From Hylemonella gracilis (GTDB lineage Bacteria > Pseudomonadota > Gammaproteobacteria > Burkholderiales > Burkholderiaceae_C): DNA of 64,000 bases. A program made the position numbers and the translations under genes. Position 1 is the stretch's first letter; every line of letters begins with the position of its first letter. The stretch is taken from positions 893,501 to 957,500 of the forward strand of contig NZ_CP031395.1 of the NCBI RefSeq assembly GCF_004328645.1. Direction: 5' to 3'. The notes below the pieces were generated by a model. That model did no database searches. It was not told the DNA's origin and saw only the letters and a program-made list of their open reading frames with translations. Below, piece by piece: positions 36,750 through 45,076 of this stretch.

Positions 36750-38546
36750 ATGAATGACACAAATGGACTTGTACACGCAGCCCGCTTCCGCCTGAATTGG
36801 CGCACCTGGGGTGCCTGGCTACCGCTGGCCATCGCGCTGATGTTGACGCAGGGCTGCGCCCATCAGGCCGACACGGCGACTGTCACGCAGCGTTCGACCT
36901 CGGTCGGCTCCGTGCTGGGGGTGGACCAATCCGCGTCAGAGGGGCTGTACAGCTGGAAGGGCGTGCCCTATGCCCAGCCGCCGGTGGGTGCCTTGCGCTG
37001 GAAGGCCCCGGCCGATCCGCAAGCCTGGGCTTCCGTGCGGCGCACCCAGGCGTTCGGCCCGGCCTGCGTCCAGACCGGGCGCCTGTATGGCCCCGGCCTG
37101 AACAACCGCTACGACGCCACCATCGGCGACACGTTGGGCAAGACGGTCGGTTCCGAAGACTGCCTCTACCTGAACATCTGGCAACCCTCCAAGCCGTCGT
37201 CACCGTCCGGCGCACCCCGCCCGGTCATCGTCTGGGTGTACGGCGGCAGCAACATCACGGGCTACACGGGCGATCCGGTCTACGACGGTGGCACGCTGGC
37301 CAAAACGGCCGATGCCGTGGTCGTCTCGGTCAACTACCGGCTCGGCATCTTCGGCTTCCTGAACCTGGCGCCGCTCAAGACGGGCGATGTCGCCGACGAC
37401 TCCGGCAACTTTGCCTTGCTGGACATCGTCAAGGCGCTGGAGTTTGTCCAGCGCAACATCGCGAGTTTTGGGGGTGATCCCCGGCAAGTGACGCTGATGG
37501 GCGAGTCGGCGGGAGCGGTCAACATCTATGCGCTGTTGACGTCGCCCACGGTCGCAGCGCGGTCCACGCCCTTGTTCCACCGCCTCATCGCCCTGAGCGG
37601 TGGCATTTCCACGGCGGCCAGCATGCCCGCTGGGTCCATCGCGGTGGTTCAGCCCTATGCCCTGTGGGCCGAGCGAGGCAACGCCTTGCTGGTGGAATCG
37701 CTGATCAGCGACGGAACCGCGGCCGACGAAGCCGCCGCCAAGGCCTGGATCGCGACGCGCTCACCCCAGCAGCTCGCAGCCTACCTGCGCGGCAAGTCCG
37801 CCGACGCATTGCTGACCACGGTGCGCACCCGCTTGGCGCCGCGCGGCATGGCGGCCGCCAACGTCATGCCCGACGGTGCCATCGTCGCGAGCGACCCCAT
37901 CGCCGCCATCAAGGCAGGGCGCTACGTGAAGGTGCCGGTGCTGGCCGGCAACACCCGTGACGAGGGTAAATTGTTCCCCTCGTTCTTCGCGTTGCGGCCC
38001 AGCCTGGGTGGCGTGAGCGGTCGCCTGCTGGACGACGCGGCCGTTTTTTCCCTCGCCCACCGCTACCAGCCCGACCAGTCGCCCACCACCACGGTCGAGC
38101 AATGGATACCGCAGCCCTACCTGCCGGTGGACACGCCCAAGACCGGCTTCAACGCGCGCAGTGAAGAACTCTCCAGGATCTGGTTCATGGCCTTGCGTGA
38201 CGATGTGCTCAACGCGCTGAAGTCACAGCAAGCCGGTGTGTGGCACTACCGGTTTGACTGGGACGAGCTGCCGGCCCCCTTCAACGACATCTACGGCGCC
38301 GCGCACGCCTTTGACCTGCCCTTTGTGTTCGGCAATTTCGGCCCCTCGCTGTACGCCAACATTTCCTTCACCAAGGCCAATGAGCCCGGTCGTCTGGCCT
38401 TGTCCAACGCGATGATGCGCAGTGTGGGGATGTTCGCGCGCCAGGGCGACCCCAACGACGCCAGCCTGGGCCTCACCTGGCCGCGCTGGCCGTCCTCGCT
38501 GCGCTTCGACGCCACGCCCACGGACAAGCGCATCACTGCTCAGTGA
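36750..38546 (+). CDS. Type B carboxylesterase, putative lipoprotein
   Basis: The 598-residue protein is an alpha/beta hydrolase of the carboxylesterase B family: the nucleophile elbow GESAG, an oxyanion-type VWVYGGSN (where HGGx is more usual) and EDCLYLNIW. The N-terminus has a hydrophobic segment ending LTQGC, an approximate lipobox, so it may be anchored in the outer membrane or face the periplasm. AAGGAGA is six bases before the ATG at 36750, preferred to the ATG at 36732. It probably splits an ester outside the cytoplasm to release the acid taken up by the importer. Confidence 0.88.
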   Translation: MNDTNGLVHAARFRLNWRTWGAWLPLAIALMLTQGCAHQADTATVTQRSTSVGSVLGVDQSASEGLYSWKGVPYAQPPVGALRWKAPADPQAWASVRRTQAFGPACVQTGRLYGPGLNNRYDATIGDTLGKTVGSEDCLYLNIWQPSKPSSPSGAPRPVIVWVYGGSNITGYTGDPVYDGGTLAKTADAVVVSVNYRLGIFGFLNLAPLKTGDVADDSGNFALLDIVKALEFVQRNIASFGGDPRQVTLMGESAGAVNIYALLTSPTVAARSTPLFHRLIALSGGISTAASMPAGSIAVVQPYALWAERGNALLVESLISDGTAADEAAAKAWIATRSPQQLAAYLRGKSADALLTTVRTRLAPRGMAAANVMPDGAIVASDPIAAIKAGRYVKVPVLAGNTRDEGKLFPSFFALRPSLGGVSGRLLDDAAVFSLAHRYQPDQSPTTTVEQWIPQPYLPVDTPKTGFNARSEELSRIWFMALRDDVLNALKSQQAGVWHYRFDWDELPAPFNDIYGAAHAFDLPFVFGNFGPSLYANISFTKANEPGRLALSNAMMRSVGMFARQGDPNDASLGLTWPRWPSSLRFDATPTDKRITAQ

Positions 38547-38552
38547 CGGTCG

Positions 38553-38582
38553 GGCTTGAGGGGGCGTGTTGCCCCTCAAGCC
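38553..38582. terminator. Bidirectional hairpin between convergent esterase and monooxygenase genes
   Basis: GGCTTGAGGGG (38553-38563) and CCCCTCAAGCC (38572-38582) form an 11-bp stem with an eight-base loop. It overlaps the stop codon of the minus strand gene. No long T run follows, so it may act as a weak terminator or mRNA end-protecting hairpin. Confidence 0.55.
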
Positions 38583-40252
38583 GCCCTAGCCTGCGCCGGC
38601 CTTGCCCGCGCGCCGCGCAGCATCTCCACCAGTTCGGCGGGCTCGGCCGGCAGGGCGTCGCCGCGCCAGACCACGTGCTGGTCGCTGCGGCACAGCAGCA
38701 GGGCGTGGCGGTAGGCCTCGGGCAATTGCGTTTCGCCCTGTAGGTCCAGCACGTGCAGCGGCAGGCCGCGCGCCTGGGCTGCGGTCTGCAAGGACGTGAC
38801 GTCCACGCGGGGGTCGAAGCGCAGCAGGGTGTAGCCCGGGCCGAGGGCGTCGTAGAGCGAGCGCCCGTCGTCCAGCCAGAAATGCGGCGTGCGACAGCCC
38901 GGCACGGTGGAGGGCGTGAAGCCGCCCATGGTGTAGCCGGGGGCCTGTTCTTCGTCGTCCGCGAGGATGGGCGAACCCTGGTAGAAGTAGCCGTAGTTCA
39001 GGCCGGCGCAGCAGAACTGCTGGACGTTGAGTTCGTAGGCCTCCAGTCCGATCAGGGCGCGTGACTGTTGTCCGGTCTCGCCCGGGTCTTCGATGTCCGG
39101 GGGCACGGCGCGGCGCGCCTTGATCATCTGCTGGGCGTGGTTCATCACGAAGCGCGACACCTGCTCGGTGATGGGCTGGCGCTCGGCCTGGTAGGCGTCG
39201 AGGATGCCTTCGTCGGCCCAGCCTTGCAGGCGCGCGGCCAGCAGCCAGGACAGGTTGAGCGCGTCGGCGATGCCGGCGTTCATGCCGTAGCCCGCGTAAG
39301 GCACCCACAGATGGGCCGCGTCCCCCGCGATGAAGACGCGGCCGTTGCGAAACTCCTTGGCCACCAGGCGGCGCCCGACCCAGTCTTCCTTGGAGACGAC
39401 CTCGTACTCGAAGTCAGCGCCGACGCCGAGGATGTGGCGGATCGAGGCGTCGCGGTCCACCGAATCGAACTCGGGCTCGTCCACGTTCAGGTGGTTGTGC
39501 ACCAGCCAGTTTTCCTGCCCGTCGATGGCGAACACCGTGCCGCAGCGCTGCGGGTTGACCGCGTAATAGCACCAGGCCGGTTCACCCGGCAGCAAGGCCT
39601 TGAGCCCGGGCGCGCGGATGTGGGTGGACTGCACGCGCTGGATCAGCGCCGTGCCCTCGAGCTGCGTGCCCATCTGCTTGCGCACGGTGGAGCCGCCGCC
39701 ATCGCAACCCACGAGGTAAGGCGCGCGCAGGGTGGATTCCTCCCCGCTATCGAGGCCGCGCAGTCGGGCGGACACGCCGTCGGCGTCCTGGGTGAAGTCC
39801 AGCAACTGCGTGCGGTTGCGCAGGGTCACGCCGGGCAGGGCCGCCGCGTGGTCCAGCAGGATGGGTTCCAGGTAGATCTGGTTGATGCGGTGCGGCGGCT
39901 CGGCCGTGGGCCACCAGGTGTCGGGCCCGCCCGTGGCCGTGTAGCGGTCGCGCCGGCAGGGGATGGGGATGCGCGTGAGCTCGATGCCCGTCATGCGGGT
40001 GCGGAACACCACGTCATTGGGGTAGTCCTCGGGCAGGCCGGCCGCGCGCAGCTTGGCCGCCACGCCCAGGCGGCGGAACTGCTCCATGGTGCGCGAGGAC
40101 ACATGGTTGCACTTGACGGGCGGCGGCTCGGCGTAACGGCGCTGCTCGATCACGGTCACGCGCAGGCCCCGGCCCGCCAGGTCCATGGCCAGGGTCAGGC
40201 CCACAGGGCCTGACCCCGCGATCAGCACATCGGCGTCGTAGGCATTGGTCAT
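38576..40252 (-). CDS. FAD-dependent aromatic monooxygenase (class A hydroxylase)
   Basis: The 558-residue protein has the three FAD motifs of PHBH-type hydroxylases: GSGPVG (13-18), the DG motif CDGGGS (183-188) and GDAAH (310-314). The length and the C-terminal thioredoxin-like part (FDPRVDVTSLQTAAQARGLPLHVLDL, quoted in part) put it near MhpA, resorcinol and pentachlorophenol hydroxylases. It would hydroxylate a phenolic or polyketide-like ring using NAD(P)H and O2. No ring-cleavage genes are adjacent. A LysR gene is divergent across 155 bases and likely controls it. Confidence 0.9.
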   Translation of the reverse strand: MTNAYDADVLIAGSGPVGLTLAMDLAGRGLRVTVIEQRRYAEPPPVKCNHVSSRTMEQFRRLGVAAKLRAAGLPEDYPNDVVFRTRMTGIELTRIPIPCRRDRYTATGGPDTWWPTAEPPHRINQIYLEPILLDHAAALPGVTLRNRTQLLDFTQDADGVSARLRGLDSGEESTLRAPYLVGCDGGGSTVRKQMGTQLEGTALIQRVQSTHIRAPGLKALLPGEPAWCYYAVNPQRCGTVFAIDGQENWLVHNHLNVDEPEFDSVDRDASIRHILGVGADFEYEVVSKEDWVGRRLVAKEFRNGRVFIAGDAAHLWVPYAGYGMNAGIADALNLSWLLAARLQGWADEGILDAYQAERQPITEQVSRFVMNHAQQMIKARRAVPPDIEDPGETGQQSRALIGLEAYELNVQQFCCAGLNYGYFYQGSPILADDEEQAPGYTMGGFTPSTVPGCRTPHFWLDDGRSLYDALGPGYTLLRFDPRVDVTSLQTAAQARGLPLHVLDLQGETQLPEAYRHALLLCRSDQHVVWRGDALPAEPAELVEMLRGARARPAQARAA

Positions 40253-40382
40253 CGTTGTTCTTTGGGTTCAGTCCAGCGGGATGCGGGGTGTTGAAGAAGG
40301 CGGGCCTGCGCCCGACACGGAAGCCATCTCCATGGCTGCTCACCATTGGACTCAATCCTGACCCTCAGGTAAATTCAATTTT

Positions 40383-40398
40383 TCATATCCAAATATGA
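40383..40398. promoter_or_regulatory. Candidate LysR operator
   Basis: TCATAT-CCAA-ATATGA is a perfect 16-bp palindromic site in the AT-rich spacer between the divergent monooxygenase and LysR genes, 10 bases before the LysR start codon. The AT-rich dyad and place fit a LysR recognition box, probably used for autoregulation and activation. Confidence 0.5.
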
Positions 40399-40407
40399 TT
40401 TTTCCTG

Positions 40408-41319
40408 ATGAATAAAAAACGCGCCTACTCGCCCACGCTCAAGCAGTTGCGGGCCTTCGTCGCGGTCTACCGCCTGGGCAAGCTCAGCGCGGCGGCCTCG
40501 CAGCTCTTCATCACGCAACCGGCGGTGAGCCTGCTGATCCGGCAGATGGAAGAAGGCCTGGGCGAACTGCTGTTCGATCGCACCACGCGCTCGTTGCGGC
40601 CCACCTCCGCCGCGCACGAGGCGGTGCAGATGGCCGAGCGCATCCTGCGCGACCTCGACACCCTGGGCGCTGGCCTGCAGGATTTGACGGAGCTGCGCCG
40701 CGGGCGCGTCACCGTGGTGGTCACGCCCACGCTGGCCGAAATCCTGCTACCACCCGTGGTCCGCGCCTTCCGCGCGCAGTTCCCCGACATCCGCATCGTC
40801 GTGGACGACTGCGCGCCTGACCAGTTCTATTCCCGCGTGATGAGCGAGCAGACCGACTTCGGCATCGGCGCGCCCGAGCGCCTGAGCCCGGGCGTGGAAC
40901 TGCAAACCCTGCTGCGCGACCACCTCAGCCTGGTCTGCCCGCGCGACCATCCCCTGGCCCAGCGCCGCACCCTGCGCTGGAAGGACCTGGAAGGCCTGCC
41001 CGTCATGACCGTGCGCCCGGGTTACGGCATCCGCCCGCTGATCGAGCTGTCGGCCGCGCGCGCGGGCGTGCGCCTCAACGTCACGCAGGAGGTGACCTTT
41101 CTCTCAACCGCCCTGTGGATGACGCGCAACGGCATGGAACCCATCCTCATGCCCGCGGCCTACCTCACCGACGCCCGCGACCCGGACCTCGTCGCCAAGA
41201 CCCTGACCGCGCCCAAGGTCTCGCGCGACATCCACCTGGTGCTCAAGCAGGGCCGCTCGCTCTCGGCGGCGGCGCGGCAGTTCATCGCGGTGTTGCGCAA
41301 GACGCTGGCGGCGGGGTGA
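40408..41319 (+). CDS. LysR family transcriptional regulator
   Basis: The 303-residue protein has a LysR helix-turn-helix (LKQLRAFVAVYRLGKLSAAA, TQPAVSLLIRQME) and an effector domain of the CbbR/CysB-like length. It is divergent from the flavin monooxygenase gene and likely activates it when an aromatic ligand is present. No other target is suggested by position. Confidence 0.92.
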   Translation: MNKKRAYSPTLKQLRAFVAVYRLGKLSAAASQLFITQPAVSLLIRQMEEGLGELLFDRTTRSLRPTSAAHEAVQMAERILRDLDTLGAGLQDLTELRRGRVTVVVTPTLAEILLPPVVRAFRAQFPDIRIVVDDCAPDQFYSRVMSEQTDFGIGAPERLSPGVELQTLLRDHLSLVCPRDHPLAQRRTLRWKDLEGLPVMTVRPGYGIRPLIELSAARAGVRLNVTQEVTFLSTALWMTRNGMEPILMPAAYLTDARDPDLVAKTLTAPKVSRDIHLVLKQGRSLSAAARQFIAVLRKTLAAG

Positions 41320-41379
41320 AGGGGCTAAAGCCCGTGGCGCCCGCATTGCGGGGGGCTTCGTCGCCGGTGAAAATGAGCC

Positions 41380-41667
41380 ATGCAAAGCAAGACCTTCACC
41401 AGCGGCCGTTTTCGCCGCGCCGATTACGACGAAACCACCCAGCAGCTGGACCTGCACCGCGACGACAAGACGGTGCTGGCTTACAAGCAGGTGCCGCTGG
41501 AAGTGTTTCGCCGGCTCTGCAGCGCGCCCAATCCGACCACGTATTGGGAGGATCGGATTGCGGAGGAATATCCGAAGGGGGTGGCGATGGGCAAGAGTGA
41601 CGGCAAGGGAGGTAGCGGCGAGGAATCGGAAGCGGCGCAGAAACTCAGAGGGTTGTTTGGGGAGTAA
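41380..41667 (+). CDS. Small KTSC-domain protein
   Basis: This 95-residue protein fits the KTSC domain pattern: a short beta-rich unit with YDETTQQLDLHRDDKTVLAYKQVPLEVFRRL, then a conserved YW/RI..YP end (quoted in part). KTSC domains occur alone or on larger proteins, with unknown function. A Gly/Ser/Glu-rich tail follows residue 70. Its stop codon lies inside an inverted repeat that precedes the restriction gene. Whether it belongs to the defence unit is unclear. Confidence 0.7.
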   Translation: MQSKTFTSGRFRRADYDETTQQLDLHRDDKTVLAYKQVPLEVFRRLCSAPNPTTYWEDRIAEEYPKGVAMGKSDGKGGSGEESEAAQKLRGLFGE

Positions 41668-41689
41668 ACGTAGGTCGTTTACTTAGAAT
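41663..41689 (+). promoter_or_regulatory. Inverted repeat and possible -10 element before the restriction gene
   Basis: AGTAAACG (41663-41670) and CGTTTACT (41676-41683) form an 8-bp inverted repeat with spacer TAGGT, directly followed by TAGAAT (41684-41689), a possible -10 box. Its position suits an operator for the res gene, which starts at 41758. It could also act as a hairpin after the KTSC stop codon. Confidence 0.45.
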
Positions 41690-41757
41690 GGAAAACAAAA
41701 CAAACGATCTCATTTGGCGTCCGGGGTGGCGGCAAACTTCAAGGGAGTCAATTTCGC

Positions 41758-44700
41758 GTGTCGTCAGAATTCTTCAAAAAGCCCATCCTCAACTCGCCAT
41801 ACGCCTATCCTGGGCGGCATTGGGAGTTGGACCCCAGTGGGCAACCTACCCAGCGCATCAAGGATTCCCGGCGTCGGGCTGAGTTCATCACCCCCATTCC
41901 CAAGCCCAAAAAGCTGAAGGGCCAGGTCCAGCAGACCGAACTTGGGCTGGGCAGCAACGTTTCGGACGAGAACCAGCAATACCACTCGGCAATCATCAAC
42001 GGCGTGCGAGCCGAAGTGGACAAATGGCGCGCCATTCCTAATCCCGCCGATTGGGGCGTGACGCCCGAAACCGCCCGTTTGCTTCAGCACTGGCGTAGCC
42101 ATCCTTTCAGCGGGGTGCGGCCTTTTTTCTGCCAGGTGGAGGCGGTGGAAACCGCGATTTGGCTGACCGAAGTTGCGCCCAACCGGGGCAAGGTGGGGCA
42201 GACCTTTCTGGATCACCTGCAAAGCGCCAACGACGACGCCAACCCTGGCTTGATGCGGCTGGCGCTCAAGCTGGCCACGGGTGCCGGCAAGACCACGGTC
42301 ATGGCCATGCTCATCGCCTGGCAGACCATCAACGCCGTGCGGCGCCCCACCAGCAAGAAGTTCACACGCGGCTTCCTGGTGGTGGCTCCCGGCCTCACCA
42401 TCAAGGACCGGCTGCAGGTACTGCAGCCGCATGACCCCAACAGCTACTACGCCAGCCGCGAACTCGTGCCCAGTGACATGATGACCGACCTGGGCAAAGC
42501 CAAGATCGTCATCACCAACTACCACGCCTTCAAGCTGCGCGAGCGCATGGAGCTGTCCAAGGGCGGGCGCCTGCTGTTGCAAGGTCGGGGTGGTGAAGAG
42601 CTCAACACGCTGGAGACCGAAGGCCAGATGCTGCAACGTGTCATGCCTGAACTCATGGGCTTGTCCAGCGTCATGGTCATCAACGACGAGGCCCACCACT
42701 GCTACCGCGAAAAGCCCAAGGCGGAAACCACCGAGACAGACGACGAACTTTCAGGCGACGAAAAGAAAGAAGCTGAGGAGAACAACGAAGCCGCTCGCCT
42801 GTGGATCTCTGGCCTGGAGGCCGTGAACCGCAAGCTGAGCGTCACGCGCGTCATGGACCTCTCGGCCACGCCCTTTTTTCTGCGCGGCTCGGGTTATGTG
42901 GAAGGTACCCTCTTCCCTTGGACCATGAGCGACTTCTCCCTCATGGATGCCATCGAATGCGGCATCGTCAAGCTTCCCCGTGTGCCTGTCGCCGACAACC
43001 TGCCCGGTGCCAGCAAGGATGATCTGCCGGTGTTCCGTAATCTATGGGAAAACATCCGCAAGGACATGCCCAAGAAGGGCAGGGGCAAGTCCGAGGGGCT
43101 GGACCCGCTCAAGTTGCCCACCCGCCTGCAGACCGCGCTGGAAGCTCTGTACGGCCACTACCAGCTGACTTACGAGTTGTGGCGCAAGGCGGGCATCACC
43201 GTGCCCCCTTGCTTCATCGTGGTGTGCAACAACACGTCCACATCCAAGCTGGTCTACGACTACATCTCTGGCTTTCAGCGCCAGAACGCCGACGGCACCC
43301 CCACTGTGGTCAACGGTCGCTTGAGCCTGTTCCGCAACTTTGACGATGCGAACCAGCCGCTGCCGCGCCCGCGCACCCTGCTGATCGACAGCGAACAGCT
43401 GGAATCCGGCGAGGCCTTGGACGACAACTTCCGCGCGATGGCGGGGCCGGAGATTGAGCAGTTTCGTCATGAAATCCTGGAGCGTGGCGGCAAACTGGCC
43501 GATGAGTTGAAGAGTGGCAAGGAGCTGGACGACGCGGCCATCCTCCGCGAAGTGATGAACACCGTGGGCAAGCCCGGCAGGCTCGGTGAATCCATCCGCT
43601 GCGTGGTCTCCGTCTCCATGCTCACCGAAGGGTGGGACACCAACACCGTGACTCACGTCTTGGGCGTGCGCGCCTTCGGTACCCAGTTGCTGTGTGAGCA
43701 GGTGATTGGTCGTGCCTTGCGCCGCCAGTCTTACGACCTCAATGACGAGGGGCTGTTCAACGTCGAATACGCCGACGTGCTCGGCATTCCCTTCAATTTC
43801 AATGCCGAGCCGGTCGTCGCCCCGCCGCAACCGCCACGCGACACGGTACAGGTCAAGGCCGTCAAACCCGATCGGGACCATCTGGAAATCCGATTCCCTC
43901 GCGTAGAAGGCTACCGGGTGGAGTTGCCCGAAGAGCGCATCACCGCGCATTTCACGGAAGATTCGACGCTTAGGCTCACGCCTGAACTGGTGGGGCCGTC
44001 CCGCACACACAACGCCGGCATCATCGGTGAAGGTGTTGATCTTGACTTGAAGCATCTGGGGGACATGCGGCAGCCCACGCTGCTCATGCACCTCACCAAG
44101 CATCTGCTCAGCACCCAGTACCGCGACCCCAATGGTGAGTTGAAGCTACACCTCTTCGGTCAACTCAAGCGCATTGCCAAGGACTGGCTGGACCAGCACC
44201 TGATCTGCCTTGGCAATACCTTCCCAGCCCAGCTGATGTACTTACAGCTGGCCGATATGGCCTGCGAGAAGATCACCGCAGCCATCAATCGGGCGCACAT
44301 CGAAGCGGGCGAAAGCTACATTCGCGCCCTGCTTGACCCGTACAACCCGGTGGGCACGACCCGGTATGTGAACTTCAACACCTCCAAGACGACGCGCTGG
44401 GACACGAGCGGGATGTCGGTGGGCGGCCCCAAGTGCCACCTCAACTGGATCATCACCGACAGCGACTGGGAGGCTGAGTTCTGCCGTGTCGCCGAGGCTC
44501 ATCCCCAAGTGCTGGCCTATGTGAAGAACCACAACCTTGGTTTTGAAGTGCCCTACCTCATGGCGGGCGAGGCGCGCCGTTACCGGCCGGATTTCATCTT
44601 GCGTGTGGACGATGGCCATGGGCCGGACAAGCCGCTGAACCTCATCGTCGAAATCAAGGGCTACCGGGGCGAAGACGCGAAGGTCAAGAAAGAGACGATG

Positions 44701-44865
44701 CAGGTGTATTGGCTGCCCGGCGTCAATGCCCTGGGCACCCACGGCCGGTGGGCCTTTGCCGAATTCAGCGAGGTCTATGCCATGCAGGACGACTTTGCCC
44801 AGGAGATGGCGAGGGCCTTTGATCAGCTGGTTGAAAACAGCATCACCGCAAGGGAGGCGATATGA
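41758..44865 (+). CDS. Type III-like restriction subunit (DEAD/DEAH helicase with C-terminal nuclease)
   Basis: The 1035-residue protein is a Res subunit. It has helicase motif I ATGAGKTT (173-180), motif II NDEAHH (309-314), DLSATP (367-372) and motif VI EQVIGRALRR (about 646-655). Near the C-terminus, RYRPDF (about 941) and IVEIKGY (about 963) give a PD-(D/E)XK nuclease. It would track along and cut DNA when unmethylated sites are met, working with Mod. Start is GTG with AAGGGAG at 41741-41747. It is the first gene of a res-NYN-mod set; classical Type III systems have mod first. It resembles the group named after a Bordetella petrii restriction endonuclease. Confidence 0.9.
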   Translation: MSSEFFKKPILNSPYAYPGRHWELDPSGQPTQRIKDSRRRAEFITPIPKPKKLKGQVQQTELGLGSNVSDENQQYHSAIINGVRAEVDKWRAIPNPADWGVTPETARLLQHWRSHPFSGVRPFFCQVEAVETAIWLTEVAPNRGKVGQTFLDHLQSANDDANPGLMRLALKLATGAGKTTVMAMLIAWQTINAVRRPTSKKFTRGFLVVAPGLTIKDRLQVLQPHDPNSYYASRELVPSDMMTDLGKAKIVITNYHAFKLRERMELSKGGRLLLQGRGGEELNTLETEGQMLQRVMPELMGLSSVMVINDEAHHCYREKPKAETTETDDELSGDEKKEAEENNEAARLWISGLEAVNRKLSVTRVMDLSATPFFLRGSGYVEGTLFPWTMSDFSLMDAIECGIVKLPRVPVADNLPGASKDDLPVFRNLWENIRKDMPKKGRGKSEGLDPLKLPTRLQTALEALYGHYQLTYELWRKAGITVPPCFIVVCNNTSTSKLVYDYISGFQRQNADGTPTVVNGRLSLFRNFDDANQPLPRPRTLLIDSEQLESGEALDDNFRAMAGPEIEQFRHEILERGGKLADELKSGKELDDAAILREVMNTVGKPGRLGESIRCVVSVSMLTEGWDTNTVTHVLGVRAFGTQLLCEQVIGRALRRQSYDLNDEGLFNVEYADVLGIPFNFNAEPVVAPPQPPRDTVQVKAVKPDRDHLEIRFPRVEGYRVELPEERITAHFTEDSTLRLTPELVGPSRTHNAGIIGEGVDLDLKHLGDMRQPTLLMHLTKHLLSTQYRDPNGELKLHLFGQLKRIAKDWLDQHLICLGNTFPAQLMYLQLADMACEKITAAINRAHIEAGESYIRALLDPYNPVGTTRYVNFNTSKTTRWDTSGMSVGGPKCHLNWIITDSDWEAEFCRVAEAHPQVLAYVKNHNLGFEVPYLMAGEARRYRPDFILRVDDGHGPDKPLNLIVEIKGYRGEDAKVKKETMQVYWLPGVNALGTHGRWAFAEFSEVYAMQDDFAQEMARAFDQLVENSITAREAI

Positions 44866-44900
44866 GAACACTATTGGCGATGGCAGCAACTGCGCCGTTG

Positions 44901-44930
44901 AACCATTTTGTTGACGGCAACAAAATGGTT
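44901..44930. promoter_or_regulatory. 30-bp perfect hairpin between res and the NYN gene
   Basis: AACCATTTTGTTG (44901-44913) and CAACAAAATGGTT (44918-44930) form a 13-bp perfect stem with an ACGG loop. It lies 36 bases after the res stop. There is no T run, so it may be an operator or RNA processing/stability signal rather than a terminator. Confidence 0.65.
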
Positions 44931-44963
44931 AGCTGTCATCTTTGTGCCGTATGGGGATGGATT

Positions 44964-44972
44964 TGCTATACT
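44964..44972 (+). promoter_or_regulatory. Possible extended -10 promoter for the NYN and mod genes
   Basis: TGCTATACT is a good extended -10 (TGn plus TATACT), about 105 bases before the NYN start and 33 bases after the 30-bp hairpin. A weak TTGTGC at 44942-44947 could serve as -35 (19-base spacing). It suggests that NYN and mod can be expressed apart from res. Confidence 0.45.
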
Positions 44973-45076
44973 GCGCAGCACATCCGCCCCTTGGCAGTAA
45001 GCCCTCTCACCTATCCTGAGAGTGTGCCGAACCCCTGGGGCTGTTTCATTTCTGGCCTTAGCCGCGCGAGGCCGGT

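Noticed and set aside
41688..41882. Small open frame overlapping the start of res
   Set aside because: It overlaps the N-terminus of Res in another frame, lacks a ribosome site better than that of res, and shows no motif.
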